This document shows positions 38,356 to 40,392 of a DNA stretch of 40,392 nucleotides, one piece after another. The translations under genes and the position numbers were made by a program. Source of the stretch: Candidatus Omnitrophota bacterium. Lineage in GTDB: Bacteria > Omnitrophota > Gorgyraeia > Duberdicusellales > 4484-171. Under the pieces are notes generated by a model. That model had not been told where the DNA came from. It did no database searches and saw only the letters and a program-made list of their open reading frames with translations. The stretch is from NCBI GenBank assembly GCA_018826075.1, contig JAHKAJ010000008.1, forward strand, positions 1 to 40,392. Direction: 5' to 3'. The first letter of the stretch is position 1; every line of letters begins with the position of its first letter.

Positions 38356-39819
38356 ATGAGTAAGGCGATCTGGTTTTATTTTTGTTTCTCACTGCTTTCC
38401 TTAACACTTATGGCTGGGGATATTCAGAATGTCGAATTAGCCGGTTCCTGGTATCCGGATTCTCCCGGATTACTTAGACAAACAATCCAAAATTATTTAG
38501 ACCAGGCAGAGATACCTTTGCTTCAAGGCCGGGTGCTGGCTTTGGTTTCCCCTCATGCCGGGATAGCTTATTCCGGAGGAGTAGCTGCCTGGGGTTTTAA
38601 GGCCGCCAGCCTTAAGCCGGTAGGCCTGGTGGTGGTAGTCGGCTTTAGCCACCGTCAGGATTATGATGGCACAGCGGTTTTTGATAAAGAGGGTTTCCAA
38701 ACCCCTTTGGGAGTTCTTTATACTGATAAGGAACTTTTAGAAAAAATAACCGGCCAGGATAAGATTTTTGCCGACTCAAGGCCGTTTAAAGCCGAAAACT
38801 CGATCGAATTGCAGCTCCCCTTTATTCAGGTTGCTTTAGGCGATCCCCAAGTTTTGCTTTTAGCCATCGGCCGCCAGAATCTGCAAAATGCCCGAATATT
38901 AGGCGAAGCCCTCTATGAGATTTTAAAGGATAAAGATGATTTTCTGCTTATTGCCAGCACCGACTTAAGCCATTATCTTTCGCAAGCCGAGGCAAGGACC
39001 ATCGATGCCAGTACTGCTCGCGCGATAATTAAGTTGGAGCCGGAAGAGTTATTTTCGATTTGTTCTGGGCAAAACCGGGCCTGCGGCTTGGCAGCAGTAA
39101 CCGCCGTAGAGATTTGTGTAAAAAAACTGGGCGCCGACCAAGCAGTTATCTTAAAACAGGCAACTTCGGCTGATAACGGCGCCGCTAAAACAAATGTTGT
39201 CGGTTATCTTAGTGCTGCCTTTACAAAGCCGGACCGTAAAATAATCCAAACAAAGGAGAGTGTTAAAATGGAAAGTCTTTTTAATCTCAAGCAGAGAAAA
39301 GAATTGCTTGGCCTGGCCCGCAAGACTATTGATGGTTATTTAAAACAAGGTAAAATTCTGCAGGTAGAGACCGAAGATCCGGCCTTAAAAGAAGTCCGAG
39401 GTGTTTTTGTTACTTTGCGTAAAGATGAACAGCTGCGCGGTTGCATCGGAAACATTATTGCCAGCCAGCCGCTGTATCTTAGCGTAAGGGATATGGCCAT
39501 TGCTGCTGCTACGCAAGACCCCAGGTTTCCTCGGCTAAGAACTGAAGAGCTTCCTAATATTAAGATCGAGATATCAGTGCTTTCCCGGTTTAAAAAAATA
39601 ACTGACCCCGATGAAATCGTTATTGGCACCCACGGAGTCTTAGTCAAAAAAGGCTCCCGAAGCGGCTTGTACCTGCCTCAAGTAGCCATAGAAACCGGCT
39701 GGAACAGAGAAGAGTTTATGGACAGCCTTTGTGCTGAAAAAGCCGGAATAGCTAAAGATTCCTGGAGCAGAGGCGACTGTGAAATCCAGATATTTACCGC
39801 CGAAGCCTTTTCTGAATAA
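38356..39819 (+). CDS. Secreted Memo (AmmeMemoRadiSam B) - AMMECR1 (AmmeMemoRadiSam A) fusion
   Basis: N-terminal signal peptide; AGSWYPDSPGLLRQTI, VSPHAGIAYSGGVAAW (Memo); GVFVTLRKDEQLRGCIGNI and AAATQDPRFPRL (AMMECR1). Confidence 0.88.
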   Translation: MSKAIWFYFCFSLLSLTLMAGDIQNVELAGSWYPDSPGLLRQTIQNYLDQAEIPLLQGRVLALVSPHAGIAYSGGVAAWGFKAASLKPVGLVVVVGFSHRQDYDGTAVFDKEGFQTPLGVLYTDKELLEKITGQDKIFADSRPFKAENSIELQLPFIQVALGDPQVLLLAIGRQNLQNARILGEALYEILKDKDDFLLIASTDLSHYLSQAEARTIDASTARAIIKLEPEELFSICSGQNRACGLAAVTAVEICVKKLGADQAVILKQATSADNGAAKTNVVGYLSAAFTKPDRKIIQTKESVKMESLFNLKQRKELLGLARKTIDGYLKQGKILQVETEDPALKEVRGVFVTLRKDEQLRGCIGNIIASQPLYLSVRDMAIAAATQDPRFPRLRTEELPNIKIEISVLSRFKKITDPDEIVIGTHGVLVKKGSRSGLYLPQVAIETGWNREEFMDSLCAEKAGIAKDSWSRGDCEIQIFTAEAFSE

Positions 39820-39890
39820 CCTGTCTGTTTCATCAATCAGTTAAAATAGCTCAATAAAATAAGGGATTGTTTAAACTTATCCTACCCCTC

Positions 39891-39919
39891 TTGACAATTT
39901 AAGAAAATCAGGTTATACT
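39891..39919 (+). promoter_or_regulatory. Sigma-70 promoter for the MarR gene
   Basis: TTGACA (39891-39896), 17 nt, TATACT (39914-39919). Confidence 0.75.
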
Positions 39920-39964
39920 TTGCTTAGCTAATAGTTAAGAAAGTTAATATTTAAGGATGTTAAG

Positions 39965-40392
39965 ATGAACCAGAGATTAGAGATGAGCCGGTTTGCCGAA
40001 GAACTGTCTAAGACCTTGCCTTATATAATCCGTTTTTCTCAGTCTCTGTCCGGCATTGAACCTGACCCGCTGACCGAGGGAAAAATCACCCTTCCCCAGT
40101 ATATCAGCCTGGATCTGCTTGACAGCGATAAACTGTTTAAGATGAAGGATATAGCCGGGCAGCTGCGGATAAGCCTGCCGGCAGTTAGTGGTTTGATCGA
40201 CCGCTTGGTCCGCTTAAAAATGGTCAAGCGTAGCTATGATCCCGATGACCGCAGGGTGATCTATGTCAGCCTTACCGAACAAGGCAAGGAAACTGTAGAT
40301 AAGGTAAGGTCAGCCCGTAGAAAAATCATCACCCGGATATTTTCTAATCTCAACAGCCAAGAAAGGGAAACTTATTTAACTCTTATTCGTAA
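39965..40392 (+). CDS. MarR family transcriptional regulator (truncated by window end)
   Basis: MNQRLEMSRFAEELSKTLP...FKMKDIAGQLRISLPAVSGLIDRLVRLKMVKRSYDPDDRRVIYVSLTEQGKE; open to the last base. Confidence 0.85.
   Translation, partial: MNQRLEMSRFAEELSKTLPYIIRFSQSLSGIEPDPLTEGKITLPQYISLDLLDSDKLFKMKDIAGQLRISLPAVSGLIDRLVRLKMVKRSYDPDDRRVIYVSLTEQGKETVDKVRSARRKIITRIFSNLNSQERETYLTLIR

Overview
Chromosomal-type window dominated by nitrogen assimilation genes. Main blocks: (1) a left-edge island with crcB/fluC and DUF190, flanked by two similar imperfect palindromes that look like integron attC sites; (2) nfnAB-gdhA; (3) a small sigma-70-family factor, a TIGR02001-type outer-membrane protein, amt1-glnK1, a small HTH ORF, and amt2-glnK2; (4) glnA plus a class-I GATase; (5) a ~16 kb tightly packed run: mini-NtrC/Fis protein, gltB, gltD, a KaiC-like/PPDK-N fusion protein, carA, carB, purF, pyrG; (6) small Cys-rich secreted proteins, greA, a U32 peptidase, three tandem pseudopilins, a small REP/MITE-like element, nadA, mnmA; (7) lipoprotein, Zn-peptidase, ATP-grasp, EF-Tu-domain-2-like protein, secreted Memo-AMMECR1 fusion, and a MarR gene cut by the window end. 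The strongest hidden signal is a family of leader RNAs before the nitrogen transcription units (about 1193-1255, 4926-5100, 5694-5757, 10261-10350). Each has a short hairpin with an AxxGxx hexaloop whose 3' arm is also the 5' arm of an intrinsic terminator. This is the known architecture of ANTAR-protein antitermination targets. No ANTAR protein is encoded in the window. Two of these leaders also share the promoter-like string GGTTACCAA-N17-TTA(A/T)(T/A)T. All structures were paired by eye; no folding program or database search was run.
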